Positions 1 through 6,583 of a stretch of DNA of 10,723 nucleotides are shown one piece after another; within the stretch, counting starts at the first letter, position 1; each line of letters opens with the position of its first letter. A program made the translations under genes and the position numbers. The stretch is from Smithella sp. ME-1 (GTDB taxonomy: Bacteria > Desulfobacterota > Syntrophia > Syntrophales > Smithellaceae): the NCBI GenBank assembly GCA_000495415.1, contig AWGX01000058.1:1-10723 (forward strand), in the 5' to 3' direction. The notes below the pieces were generated by a model, which was not told the DNA's origin, did no database searches, and was given only the letters and a program-made list of their open reading frames with translations.

Positions 1-31
1 CTTGCCGCCTCGTTATCCTTTGAATGTGACG

Positions 32-40
32 TGGTATAAT
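32..40 (+). promoter_or_regulatory. possible second, extended -10 promoter element
   Basis: TGGTATAAT (32-40) is a perfect extended -10 element, but only a poor -35 (TTATCC, 13-18, spacer 16) lies upstream. It could be an alternative start site for the first operon or chance AT-rich sequence. Confidence 0.3.
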
Positions 41-65
41 TGAAAATGGCACTAAAGTCACTTTA

Positions 66-94
66 TTGACAATCGTGATTTAAATACATATATT
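66..94 (+). promoter_or_regulatory. sigma-70-type promoter of the HExxH protein-fmdB unit
   Basis: A perfect -35 box TTGACA (66-71) is separated by 17 bases from TATATT (89-94), which matches the TATAAT consensus at five of six positions. Transcription would start near 101 and leave a leader of about 28 bases before the ATG at 129. The call is by inspection only. Confidence 0.65.
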
Positions 95-128
95 ACTGCC
101 GGATTGGAGAAAACTTTTTTGGTGATTT

Positions 129-665
129 ATGCCGCTTTATTTTAATGCACTGCAAGTGCCTATGGCAAAAAAAGCTTTCAACGATGCTGAAAAACTGGTA
201 GCAAACCAGTTCAGGTTAACTGAGCAAGATTTTAAAAAAACAAAATATGAAGTAAAAACACTTGCTTATTTAAACGAGCAGGAAATAAAAGAGGGAACAT
301 TCGCGCATCTTTGCAAATATAGTTATGAAAAAAAGGCTATCTATGACGATAGCCGCAAAGACGGGTTCGATTTTTACAGAGTATGTTTGCAGGATAACAA
401 TATTCTGGACGCAGTGAAAAGGGCTAATCCATTTATCAAACTGAGTCCTTTAATGCTTTATATAGCCGTGCACGAACTGATTCATGTTTTGCGTTTCGGC
501 AATGGTGAAATTGATTTTTACGCTGATAACGAAGAGAAGGAAGAAGAGGAAGTTGTTGTACATAATCTAACGAGAGCGGCTCTTCAACCTGTGAAAGGTA
601 ATGATTTGGAAATAGTATTGGATTGCTTCAGCAGTAATTTTAAAAACTTTGATATATTTAATTGA
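129..665 (+). CDS. conserved-looking HExxH protein of unknown function
   Basis: I do not recognise this 178-residue soluble protein. Its clearest feature is HELIH at residues 115-119, an HExxH motif of the kind that binds zinc in many metallopeptidases, inside a hydrophobic helix-like stretch (about 106-122). A strongly acidic run follows (134-141), then His145; one of these could supply a third metal ligand. There is no signal peptide or membrane segment. The start is fixed at ATG 129 because an in-frame TGA lies at 123-125. The ribosome site is weak: GGTGA sits only 3 bases upstream, and a better GGAGAAAA (106-113) is too far away. The stop is 16 bases before the FmdB start, so the two genes probably share the promoter at 66-94. 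Peptidase activity is not shown; the motif could also be structural or occur by chance. Confidence 0.8.
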   Translation: MPLYFNALQVPMAKKAFNDAEKLVANQFRLTEQDFKKTKYEVKTLAYLNEQEIKEGTFAHLCKYSYEKKAIYDDSRKDGFDFYRVCLQDNNILDAVKRANPFIKLSPLMLYIAVHELIHVLRFGNGEIDFYADNEEKEEEEVVVHNLTRAALQPVKGNDLEIVLDCFSSNFKNFDIFN

Positions 666-673
666 GGAAAGGA
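664..673 (+). promoter_or_regulatory. ribosome binding site that decides the fmdB start
   Basis: GAGGAAAGGA overlaps the stop codon of the upstream gene. It lies 8 bases before ATG 682, the normal FmdB start (MPIYEYKC). ATG 673 overlaps the site itself and the in-frame ATG 649 lies before it, so both are unlikely. The overlap with the upstream stop suggests translational coupling. Confidence 0.7.
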
Positions 674-681
674 TGTTTTTT

Positions 682-966
682 ATGCCTATCTACGAATATA
701 AATGCAATAAATGCGGCAAACAATTTGAAGCTTTTCAGGGGATTTCTGATCCGGAATTAAAAAGCTGCAAATTCTGCAAAGGAAAAGTGCAAAAATTAAT
801 GTCACTATCTTCTTTCAGTCTAAAAGGAACAGGTTGGTACGCGACAGATTATAAGGGCAAGAAACCGTCCGCAACAGCCAAGAAAGAAAAAAAGGAAACC
901 ACTGAAAGCCCCGCAGCAACAGAAACACCTAAGGCTGAAACTGCAAAAACCAGCTCAGAGGAATAG
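682..966 (+). CDS. FmdB-family zinc ribbon protein
   Basis: This is a 94-residue protein of the FmdB/CxxC zinc ribbon family. It has the diagnostic N-terminus MPIYEYKC and two CxxC pairs (Cys8/Cys11 and Cys29/Cys32) that should bind one zinc, followed by the usual hydrophobic Ser/Phe-rich segment (about 37-53). The last 35 or so residues are a low-complexity Lys/Glu/Thr/Ala/Pro tail, probably disordered, as in many family members. The family takes its name from a putative regulator in a formamidase gene cluster; its biochemical role is not settled, so no specific target is assigned. It is the second gene of the unit that begins with the HExxH protein and is followed by the hairpin at 993-1037. 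The longer reading from 649 adds 11 residues with no family resemblance and no ribosome site. Confidence 0.88.
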   Translation: MPIYEYKCNKCGKQFEAFQGISDPELKSCKFCKGKVQKLMSLSSFSLKGTGWYATDYKGKKPSATAKKEKKETTESPAATETPKAETAKTSSEE

Positions 967-992
967 CAACGCTCGCTAAGTAACGTATACAC

Positions 993-1037
993 AAATATTA
1001 AATCCCGATAAAAGACTTTTATCGGGATTTAATATTT
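993..1037. terminator. bidirectional hairpin terminator between convergent genes
   Basis: The arms at 993-1013 and 1017-1037 are perfectly complementary over 21 bp around a 3-base loop (GAC). A TTTT run at the end of the right arm serves + transcripts; the - side has only a short T-rich stretch. It lies between the ends of fmdB (+) and the diguanylate cyclase gene (-), where a shared terminator is expected. Confidence 0.8.
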
Positions 1038-1094
1038 TGATTAGAATAAAATTTTGGGGTAGCAGTAAATACTGTCTTTTCATATCTAAGAGAA

Positions 1095-2120
1095 TCAGGC
1101 TTTCGATGCAGGTTCGTATTCCACTCTATCCCGACCATTGGCCTTGGCTCTGTACAGCGCTGTATCAGCTCTGTCTATAGTTTCCTGAACTTGTTCATGA
1201 GGCTTATATTCCGTTACACCGACAGAAATAGTTATTCTGAAATCAGCGGGCAGAATGTCAAACTCAATACTTTTAATTATCTCCCGAATTCTTTCAGCAC
1301 ATTCTATGGCTTCACGTTTTTCCGAATGAGTCAGTATAAGAATAAACTCTTCGCCGCCATATCGCGCGATATGATCAATATTCCGAAGATTCATCTGGGC
1401 TTCCTGAGCCACTGTTTTTAGAACAACATCCCCGGCTGAATGGCCAAAACTGTCATTTACCCTTTTGAAGTGATCCAAATCGAATATACAGATGGAAAAA
1501 TAATTAATTCCTCTGTCTACAAGAGCTTTTTCATGTTCCAGAATTTTGTACATCTGGCGCCGGTTAAATACCTGGGTTAGTTCATCTATAATTGCAATTT
1601 TTTCGATGGTGGAAAGGGCGTGGGCTATCTTATTCCTTAGTCTGGTAATATAACCGCCAACCAATGAAAACCAGGGAAGAACCACTGCCAGAATTACGAT
1701 GTTTAACAAATCGTTCTTGTTGGTTAATTCCGGATTAATCTTATAGAGTAGAAATACAACCAGAGAGTAATTGACAACGGCAAAAGCAGATAGAAAAAGA
1801 AATTGCCACACATTCAATCTGAAAAGCCCAAAGACAAAAACAACCAGATAGGTAAGCAATACAACGCTTCTCATGGAACCAGCATAAAACACAATCACCA
1901 TTACCCAGAATGTTGCAATAATCATCTGCAGGAGGGTCAAACTGGGATCTTTAAATCTTTTATTAAATCCGCTTCTGATTATCGTGTATATAATTAAATT
2001 GCAGAAAAGAATGCCGAAGAAACTACGAACAAGAACATTTGAGGTCAACCTGCTTATTTCTCCCTGTGTATAAATAAAAACACAGATGGCCAACACCATC
2101 AGGTAAGACCCAAATGCCAT
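1095..2120 (-). CDS. membrane-anchored GGDEF diguanylate cyclase
   Basis: This 341-residue inner-membrane protein should make cyclic di-GMP from two GTP. Residues 1-157 form about six hydrophobic helices (roughly 3-19, 33-50, 64-81, 85-100, 104-126, 138-157), a likely sensor or anchor module. A short helix (160-178) leads into the GGDEF domain (about 176-335). The domain has IDELT (178-182), the metal-binding Asp in FDLDHFK (Asp214), the active-site signature GGEEF (255-259) and the C-terminal GV..Y and RAKANGRD motifs. The product-inhibition I-site RxxD is present as RNID (246-249), five residues before GGEEF, so activity should be feedback-controlled. There is no EAL or HD-GYP domain. The gene converges on fmdB and has its own promoter at 2219-2247. 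The ATG start has only a weak ribosome site, and no alternative start lies close upstream. Confidence 0.93.
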   Translation of the reverse strand: MAFGSYLMVLAICVFIYTQGEISRLTSNVLVRSFFGILFCNLIIYTIIRSGFNKRFKDPSLTLLQMIIATFWVMVIVFYAGSMRSVVLLTYLVVFVFGLFRLNVWQFLFLSAFAVVNYSLVVFLLYKINPELTNKNDLLNIVILAVVLPWFSLVGGYITRLRNKIAHALSTIEKIAIIDELTQVFNRRQMYKILEHEKALVDRGINYFSICIFDLDHFKRVNDSFGHSAGDVVLKTVAQEAQMNLRNIDHIARYGGEEFILILTHSEKREAIECAERIREIIKSIEFDILPADFRITISVGVTEYKPHEQVQETIDRADTALYRAKANGRDRVEYEPASKA

Positions 2121-2218
2121 TAAAAACCGTTTAAGCCTTAAGGTTTGATTAATATCGTCTTTAGGGAAAAAACTAAAAATAGTCGACCCCCTGTTTTTAT
2201 AATTACATGCTTTTTTAC

Positions 2219-2247
2219 CCTATAATCCCTATACTTAGGGTTGTCAA
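2219..2247 (-). promoter_or_regulatory. sigma-70-type promoter of the diguanylate cyclase gene
   Basis: On the - strand, TTGACA (2247-2242) is followed after 17 bases by TATAGG (2224-2219). The spacer holds an inverted repeat, CCCTA/TAGGG with a 4-base centre (2227-2240), which could be an operator. The predicted leader is about 90 bases. Confidence 0.5.
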
Positions 2248-2292
2248 TAATTCAATTAAAACAATTTATAAATCTAAGCAGGAGAAATTATT

Positions 2293-3336
2293 TCATGTTG
2301 TCGCGGCAAAATAAGATTGAAGTTCGCCGCATAATTCTTCCGGAACGGTCGGGCAAATTATTTCATTGTGTAACTTTTCAAAATAATTCAAATCGCTGGT
2401 TCCCAACGGATTAACCACAAATCGCGGCACAATTTTTCCCTGCACGCAAAAATTACGGTTGTTTGTCATCGTGGCATAGAATGCCATGTTGAAACTTATA
2501 AAATCATTTGCGTGCAAATAGCTGAATACCCTGGATAAGCCTGTCAGAAGTTCGTTGAAGTTAGCTTCCGTTAAATCAAAAAATGATGTTTTTTCCTTAA
2601 ATATAAAATCAATTTCTCCAGCCATGCCTTTTGGCGCAAAACTTGCCAACCAACTGATTGTACCTGTACTGGCAATAAATCTCTCTTTAGCATTTTTCTC
2701 CAAATCAACTAAATTACGCCATAAATTTTCTCCGTTGGTAGCCGCAGCGTAATTTTGGGCGCTGGACAAAAGCCGTTGCATAAAATTAGTGGGTTTATTC
2801 CCGGCAATTGTCTGTAAATGAGGATGAATCAATCCGCCACCGGCAGGCGGCATATAGTTCCAGTTAATTGAACAATATTTAAAACCCAAATTCAATTCAG
2901 CGGCACGATGAAAATAATCACGGCAGACAGCAAAACCATCACGCATTGTATCCGCTGTCAACTTATCCATTCCGAGGAAATGTTGTGAAGATAAAATCGC
3001 TACATTGTTACTTTGATCATAAGGAAAAGCGTTAGGAAACAGACAAGCTTCTCCCCGCCGGAATTTCCCTTCTTTGATAATATTAGGCATAAAATTAGGA
3101 GTTGTCTTTTCAAAAAGACCCGGACAAAAAGGACATAAAGATTCCGGTGATTTTTCCAAATAAAAATCCAAATCGGGTTTTTTAATTGGACGTACCCGGT
3201 AAGGTAAAATACGCGTCGATACACCGGTGATTTCATCATAACGTACTTCAATGGGAAGCTTCTTTTCCTGAAAACCGTTAAAATGATCAAGGTAACAACC
3301 TGTTGTTATTTCCCGCTTAAATCCGATATCTTTCAT
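2293..3336 (-). CDS. GalT-like nucleotidyl transferase of the HIT superfamily
   Basis: This is a 347-residue soluble protein, the usual length of a galactose-1-phosphate uridylyltransferase, and it shows that family's fold markers. An N-terminal RYDEITG segment (32-38) precedes CPFCPG (68-73). The active-site motif HPHLQ (171-175) corresponds to HPHxQ, in which the second His (His173) is the nucleotidylated nucleophile. Cys68, Cys71, His119 and His171 match the four zinc-ligand positions of the E. coli enzyme. Overall similarity outside these motifs seems low and no Leloir-pathway genes are nearby, so the substrate is unknown; it could use another sugar phosphate or nucleotide, as ADP-glucose phosphorylases do. 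It is the last gene of the selD unit, 35 bases after the DHH gene. A good ribosome site, GGAAAGGA, precedes the ATG by 6 bases. Confidence 0.8.
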   Translation of the reverse strand: MKDIGFKREITTGCYLDHFNGFQEKKLPIEVRYDEITGVSTRILPYRVRPIKKPDLDFYLEKSPESLCPFCPGLFEKTTPNFMPNIIKEGKFRRGEACLFPNAFPYDQSNNVAILSSQHFLGMDKLTADTMRDGFAVCRDYFHRAAELNLGFKYCSINWNYMPPAGGGLIHPHLQTIAGNKPTNFMQRLLSSAQNYAAATNGENLWRNLVDLEKNAKERFIASTGTISWLASFAPKGMAGEIDFIFKEKTSFFDLTEANFNELLTGLSRVFSYLHANDFISFNMAFYATMTNNRNFCVQGKIVPRFVVNPLGTSDLNYFEKLHNEIICPTVPEELCGELQSYFAATT

Positions 3337-3371
3337 AATATTTCCTTTCCTGTATTTTTAATATGATATTC

Positions 3372-4412
3372 TCATCTGACAGTATCATATTTTTGGTCCC
3401 TTTTTAGACTCTGAAAAAGAAACCGGTCAACATTTTGTTGAGATAAATCGCTACTTAATTTTTCATTTAATACTTCCAGAGAAATTTCCATTCGTGCGGC
3501 GCTTCGATGTCCGCCTCCTTTGCCGATTAAACCAAAAGCTCTTTGCGCAATTGCACCGCAATCATGTCTATAACCGTCGCCGCGAAAAATAATGATGAAT
3601 TTGTCATCGACGATTCCGGCTACAACAACGTAGTATGTGCCGATCAGGCGCAAATAAAAATCAGCTATCTGAACGCAAACGTCAGCACTTTCCACATTTC
3701 CCAGAAAACAAACCCGTTGATCGCGAAAACGATGCATATGGTGATAAGCATGATTATAATATTTTAAAAAACTTTCCGGTGTCTGATTAAGCTCAATGCG
3801 ACGGATGAACCGCAGGTTGGCGTATTTTGTGTGATAGGTGTAAGCGCTGATATCCTCAAAAACAGTATCACGATCAAAATTATTAGTGTCCGTCTTGATG
3901 CCATAAAGCAGAGCTGTATGTAAATTACGCGGAATTTTCACACGGGCACAAAGTAAATATTCAGTTAAGACGCTGGATAAGGCGCCATACTCAGGCCGGA
4001 TATCTTCCACCTGCGCCTGCCACTGGCCTTCACGCGGATGATGATCAAAAACAATATGCGGTTTTATGAAGTTTAACTTATCGCTAAGGAAAGAAGGTTG
4101 AGCGTCCAAAAATGCAATCAAACGGTAAGAATTTAAATCAACTTTATCAAGCAAGTGAATATGTAAACGCATGGACGAAACAAATTCAATATTCTGCCGC
4201 CTGATTAATGGCTCTGTAGAAACGAAAACACTTCTAGCCAGACCTGTGGTCTGCTGAAGTATTTCACGTAACGCCATAGCCGAGGCGATGGCATCGGGAT
4301 CAGGACTGCCGTACATTAGCAAAACCAACGAATCGTCAGGCTGAAACATCTCCATAAGCTTTTGGAAATTAAATTCTGTTTCTTTTTTGATCGAAATGGA
4401 CTTTATTTTCAT
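3372..4412 (-). CDS. DHH-DHHA1 phosphoesterase, NrnA-like
   Basis: This 346-residue cytoplasmic protein belongs to the DHH phosphoesterase superfamily (NrnA, RecJ), whose members hydrolyse short oligonucleotides, cyclic dinucleotides, pAp or polyphosphate with Mn2+. Visible motifs are PDPDA (37-41), Asp103 (FLDAQ), the signature DHH (123-125, in FDHHPRE), Asp175 (GIKTDT) and the DHHA1 motif GGGH (299-302). The His that normally precedes motif I is absent: the sequence is YGSPDPDA where NrnA-type proteins have an HxxPDxDA-like arrangement. One metal ligand may therefore differ and the exact activity is uncertain. It is the middle gene of a three-gene unit, 34 bases after selD. Its own ribosome site is poor; the nearest GGAGG (4445-4441) overlaps the end of selD and is 28 bases away, so translational coupling to selD is likely. 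Confidence 0.85.
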   Translation of the reverse strand: MKIKSISIKKETEFNFQKLMEMFQPDDSLVLLMYGSPDPDAIASAMALREILQQTTGLARSVFVSTEPLIRRQNIEFVSSMRLHIHLLDKVDLNSYRLIAFLDAQPSFLSDKLNFIKPHIVFDHHPREGQWQAQVEDIRPEYGALSSVLTEYLLCARVKIPRNLHTALLYGIKTDTNNFDRDTVFEDISAYTYHTKYANLRFIRRIELNQTPESFLKYYNHAYHHMHRFRDQRVCFLGNVESADVCVQIADFYLRLIGTYYVVVAGIVDDKFIIIFRGDGYRHDCGAIAQRAFGLIGKGGGHRSAARMEISLEVLNEKLSSDLSQQNVDRFLFQSLKRDQKYDTVR

Positions 4413-4446
4413 GGTTTAGTCAGAAGGAATTTCCGGTTGAGCCTCC

Positions 4447-5499
4447 TTAATAAACAAATATTTTGCCGGGATGATCTTTAACAACTTCACCGACAATAGC
4501 GGCATCACCGATTCCGGAACGACACATTTTTTTCACAAGATTTTGCGCTTCATCGCCGGGAAGACTGAAAAACAATCCTCCCGCAGTCTGTGGATCAAAA
4601 AGAACATCAAAAATCCACTCCGGGCAGGTCTTTTCTTTTTCGACTTGACTGATGCGAAAATTTTTATTGCGGTAAAGGCCGCCGGGAACAAAACCTGTTT
4701 CCATTAATTCACGTACACCGCGAAAAACCGGTATGGCCGAAGAATTGATACGCAGGCCGACATGGTCGCCCTCAATCATCTCACAGGCATGTCCAAAAAA
4801 ACCGAAGCCGGTGATGTCCGTACAGGAGTGAATGCCACCTGCAGCAATCATCAATTCCGATGCTTTCTTATTTAGCATGGTCATGGAATTAATCACCTGT
4901 TTTATTTGTTCGTCAGATGCTTCCCCGGCTTTAATAGCAGTACTGATAATTCCCGTTCCCAGGGGCTTTGTTAAAATTAATTTATCGCCAATATTCGCGC
5001 CGCGATTAAACAATACCTTATCAGGATGAACGACTCCTGTTACGGAAAGGCCATATTTGATTTCGTTATCTTCAACGCTATGTCCGCCTATAAGCAAAAC
5101 TCCGGCTTCGCGCATTTTATCCAATCCCCCGCGCAGTACTTCTTTGAGCACCGATTTATCCATTGTTTTGACCGGAAAACATACAATATTCAGAGCAGTG
5201 AGCGGTTTGGCACCCATGGCATAAATATCATTGAGCGCATTAACTGCGGCAATCTGACCAAACGTAAACGGATCATCAACCGTAGGTGTAAAAAAATCGA
5301 CAGTTTGAACAAGAGCCAAATCACCGGAAATTTTATACACTCCCGCGTCTTCCGCGTGTTCAAATCCGCTTAGCAAATTCGGATCTTGAATGAGCGGCAA
5401 ATCGCGCATGATTTCGGATAAGTCCGCCGGACCTATCTTACAGGCTCAACCCGCGCTCTGAACCGTCTGAGTTAAGCGAACAATCTTTTTTTCTTTCAT
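4447..5499 (-). CDS. selD: selenide, water dikinase (selenophosphate synthetase), selenocysteine-containing
   Basis: SelD makes selenophosphate from selenide and ATP, the selenium donor for selenocysteine and selenouridine. The longest stop-free ATG ORF begins at 5409 and lacks the active-site N-terminus. Upstream the frame continues to ATG 5499 through one TGA (5446-5448), giving QSAGUACKIGP with Sec18. This matches the Cys/Sec and Lys of the family motif (Cys17 and Lys20 in E. coli; Sec18 and Lys21 here). Read through, the protein is 350 residues, close to the 347 of E. coli SelD. Further family motifs are QTVDFFTPTVDDPF (metal-binding Asp68), NALNDIYAMG (87-96) and GGHS. ATG 5499 has a ribosome site (AAGAGGAA, spacer about 5), and the promoter at 5552-5580 suits only this start. 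It heads a unit with the DHH and GalT-like genes. Confidence 0.93.
5417..5437 (-). promoter_or_regulatory. bacterial SECIS element for the selD UGA codon
   Basis: In the - strand RNA, GATAGGTCC (5437-5429) pairs with GGACTTATC (5425-5417) over nine base pairs, one of them G-U, leaving a 3-base loop GGC. Seventeen bases separate the TGA (5448-5446) from the loop, and the loop begins with G. Both agree with the known loose bacterial SECIS pattern, in which the element lies inside the coding region just after UGA and is bound by SelB. Confidence 0.8.
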
Positions 5500-5551
5500 T
5501 ATTTCCTCTTTATAAAAACTACCTTTAGAAGTTAGGAAGTTAATTGTGCAA

Positions 5552-5580
5552 AGTATAAGAATAACGGGTTATCATGTCAA
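5552..5580 (-). promoter_or_regulatory. sigma-70-type promoter of the selD unit
   Basis: On the - strand, TTGACA (5580-5575), a 17-base spacer and TATACT (5557-5552, five of six consensus bases) place the start near 5545, about 45 bases before ATG 5499. The spacer contains a 12-base inverted repeat, ATAAC/GTTAT around two bases (5561-5572), which may be an operator. Confidence 0.7.
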
Positions 5581-5668
5581 TGAAGAATATATATTTAGAG
5601 GTATGCCAGCCAGGTTAAATTTTCCGTGTCTGAAACTTGGGACTCACTAAAGCTTGATGCCCATTAAA

Positions 5669-5703
5669 AAGGCCCCATAACCTTGGAGCGGTTATAGGGC
5701 CTT
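5669..5703 (-). terminator. rho-independent terminator of the OmpA-family gene
   Basis: In the - strand RNA a 14-bp stem (5703-5690 with 5682-5669) closes a 7-base loop and runs into five Ts. The only non-Watson-Crick pair is a U-G wobble in this direction; in the + direction it would be a C-A mismatch. This and the T run orient the terminator to the ompA-like transcript and insulate selD from it. Confidence 0.9.
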
Positions 5704-5729
5704 AATTATATTCAGAACGATGATTATAA

Positions 5730-6371
5730 CTATTTTTTCTTCAGCACTTCAATGACAGCTTGAACTCTGCGGTTCTTGTTTCTTCCTTCAGCAGTATCAT
5801 TGCCGGCAATCGGCTTAGTCGATCCATAACCAATAGCAGTAACACTGGATGCATCGATCCCGAATTTGTCGATCAGGTACTGCCTGACACTGTCAGCACG
5901 AGCCTGAGAAAGTTTCATGTTATTATCCGGATTATTGAATTTATCGACGTTGTCGGTATGGCCTTCGATTATAGCTTTAGCACCCGGATTAGCTTTCATG
6001 AAATCGGCTACCTTTTTGATGTCTTTATCATATTTATTCTTAATATCGGACTTGGCGGTATCGAATTTCACATTAAGCGGTATGGAGACCTTCTCAGTTA
6101 CCGGTTTTTCCTCTTTGGGAGCAGCTACTTCTACCGTAGCGACGGGTACTTCAGCCTGAGGAGCAGTGACCTCCGCAGGAGCTGCCGTTGTTTCATCCGT
6201 GGGAGGAGCTACTTCTTCCGTAACAGGCGCTTCAGCCCTTGGTGGAGGAACATAACCATCTTCCCACCACTGTTTAGCGGCAGCAGTAGTTCCTGTATTT
6301 GTTTCCGCCTGTACTGCAGTAACATAAAAAATCACCATTAAGACACTTGCTAAAACGAAACATTTTTTCAT
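5730..6371 (-). CDS. OmpA-family peptidoglycan-binding periplasmic protein
   Basis: This is a 213-residue exported protein. Residues 1-22 are a Sec signal peptide (Lys-Lys, hydrophobic core, VQA before Glu23); Cys4 is too early to be a lipobox, so cleavage by signal peptidase I is expected. Residues 40-92 form a Pro/Ala/Glu/Val-rich linker, probably extended. Residues about 95-211 are an OmpA C-terminal domain, which binds peptidoglycan through diaminopimelate, with EGHTD (136-140), LSQARADSV (154-162) and GYGSTKPIAGN...NRRV (181-203). There is no beta-barrel or transmembrane domain, so it should be a free periplasmic protein that contacts the cell wall and perhaps a partner through its linker. 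The ATG has a strong ribosome site (AAGGAGAAG). It is a single-gene unit with its own promoter and terminator. Pal and MotB share the domain, but neither a lipoprotein signal nor a membrane anchor is present. Confidence 0.92.
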   Translation of the reverse strand: MKKCFVLASVLMVIFYVTAVQAETNTGTTAAAKQWWEDGYVPPPRAEAPVTEEVAPPTDETTAAPAEVTAPQAEVPVATVEVAAPKEEKPVTEKVSIPLNVKFDTAKSDIKNKYDKDIKKVADFMKANPGAKAIIEGHTDNVDKFNNPDNNMKLSQARADSVRQYLIDKFGIDASSVTAIGYGSTKPIAGNDTAEGRNKNRRVQAVIEVLKKK

Positions 6372-6470
6372 AATCTTCTCCTTTTACTGATGATTTTAAT
6401 ATAAATAGATTTTTCAGAAAAACAATTTCTATTACTCAAAATATGAAAATTATATCGGATTACATAAATA

Positions 6471-6499
6471 CCTATACTAAAATAGATTTTTTCTGTCAA
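6471..6499 (-). promoter_or_regulatory. sigma-70-type promoter of the OmpA-family gene
   Basis: On the - strand, TTGACA (6499-6494), a 17-base spacer and TATAGG (6476-6471) predict a start near 6464 and an AT-rich leader of about 93 bases before the ATG. The same pair of hexamers occurs at the diguanylate cyclase promoter. Confidence 0.55.
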
Positions 6500-6542
6500 T
6501 TTATATATTGGTCATGCCTGGCAGAGATACACAATACCTCTT

Positions 6543-6583
6543 ATATAATTGATTTTATTTCATCGAAACAAAATCAATTATAT
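6543..6583 (-). terminator. hairpin at the end of the PFK-2/FBPase-2 gene
   Basis: The arms at 6543-6556 and 6570-6583 pair perfectly over 14 bp. The 13-base loop can extend the stem by four more pairs (TTTC/GAAA) beyond an A/C mismatch. The hairpin overlaps the stop codon (6574-6576). The stem is AT-rich and no strong T run follows on the - strand, so it may be a weak terminator or an mRNA 3'-end stabiliser. Confidence 0.5.

Noticed and set aside
4447..5409. selD starting at ATG 5409 as a complete 320-residue gene
   Set aside because: This start lacks the conserved active-site N-terminus. The same frame continues upstream through one TGA to an ATG with a ribosome site and promoter.
5446..5448. 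The TGA in selD as a nonsense mutation making a pseudogene
   Set aside because: It falls exactly at the family's Cys/Sec position and is followed by a SECIS-like hairpin; the rest of the frame is intact.
5760..6341. 193-codon open frame on the + strand opposite the OmpA-family gene
   Set aside because: Shadow of the real gene: Ser/Arg/Phe-rich, no ribosome site, and the - strand product is a clear OmpA domain with a signal peptide.
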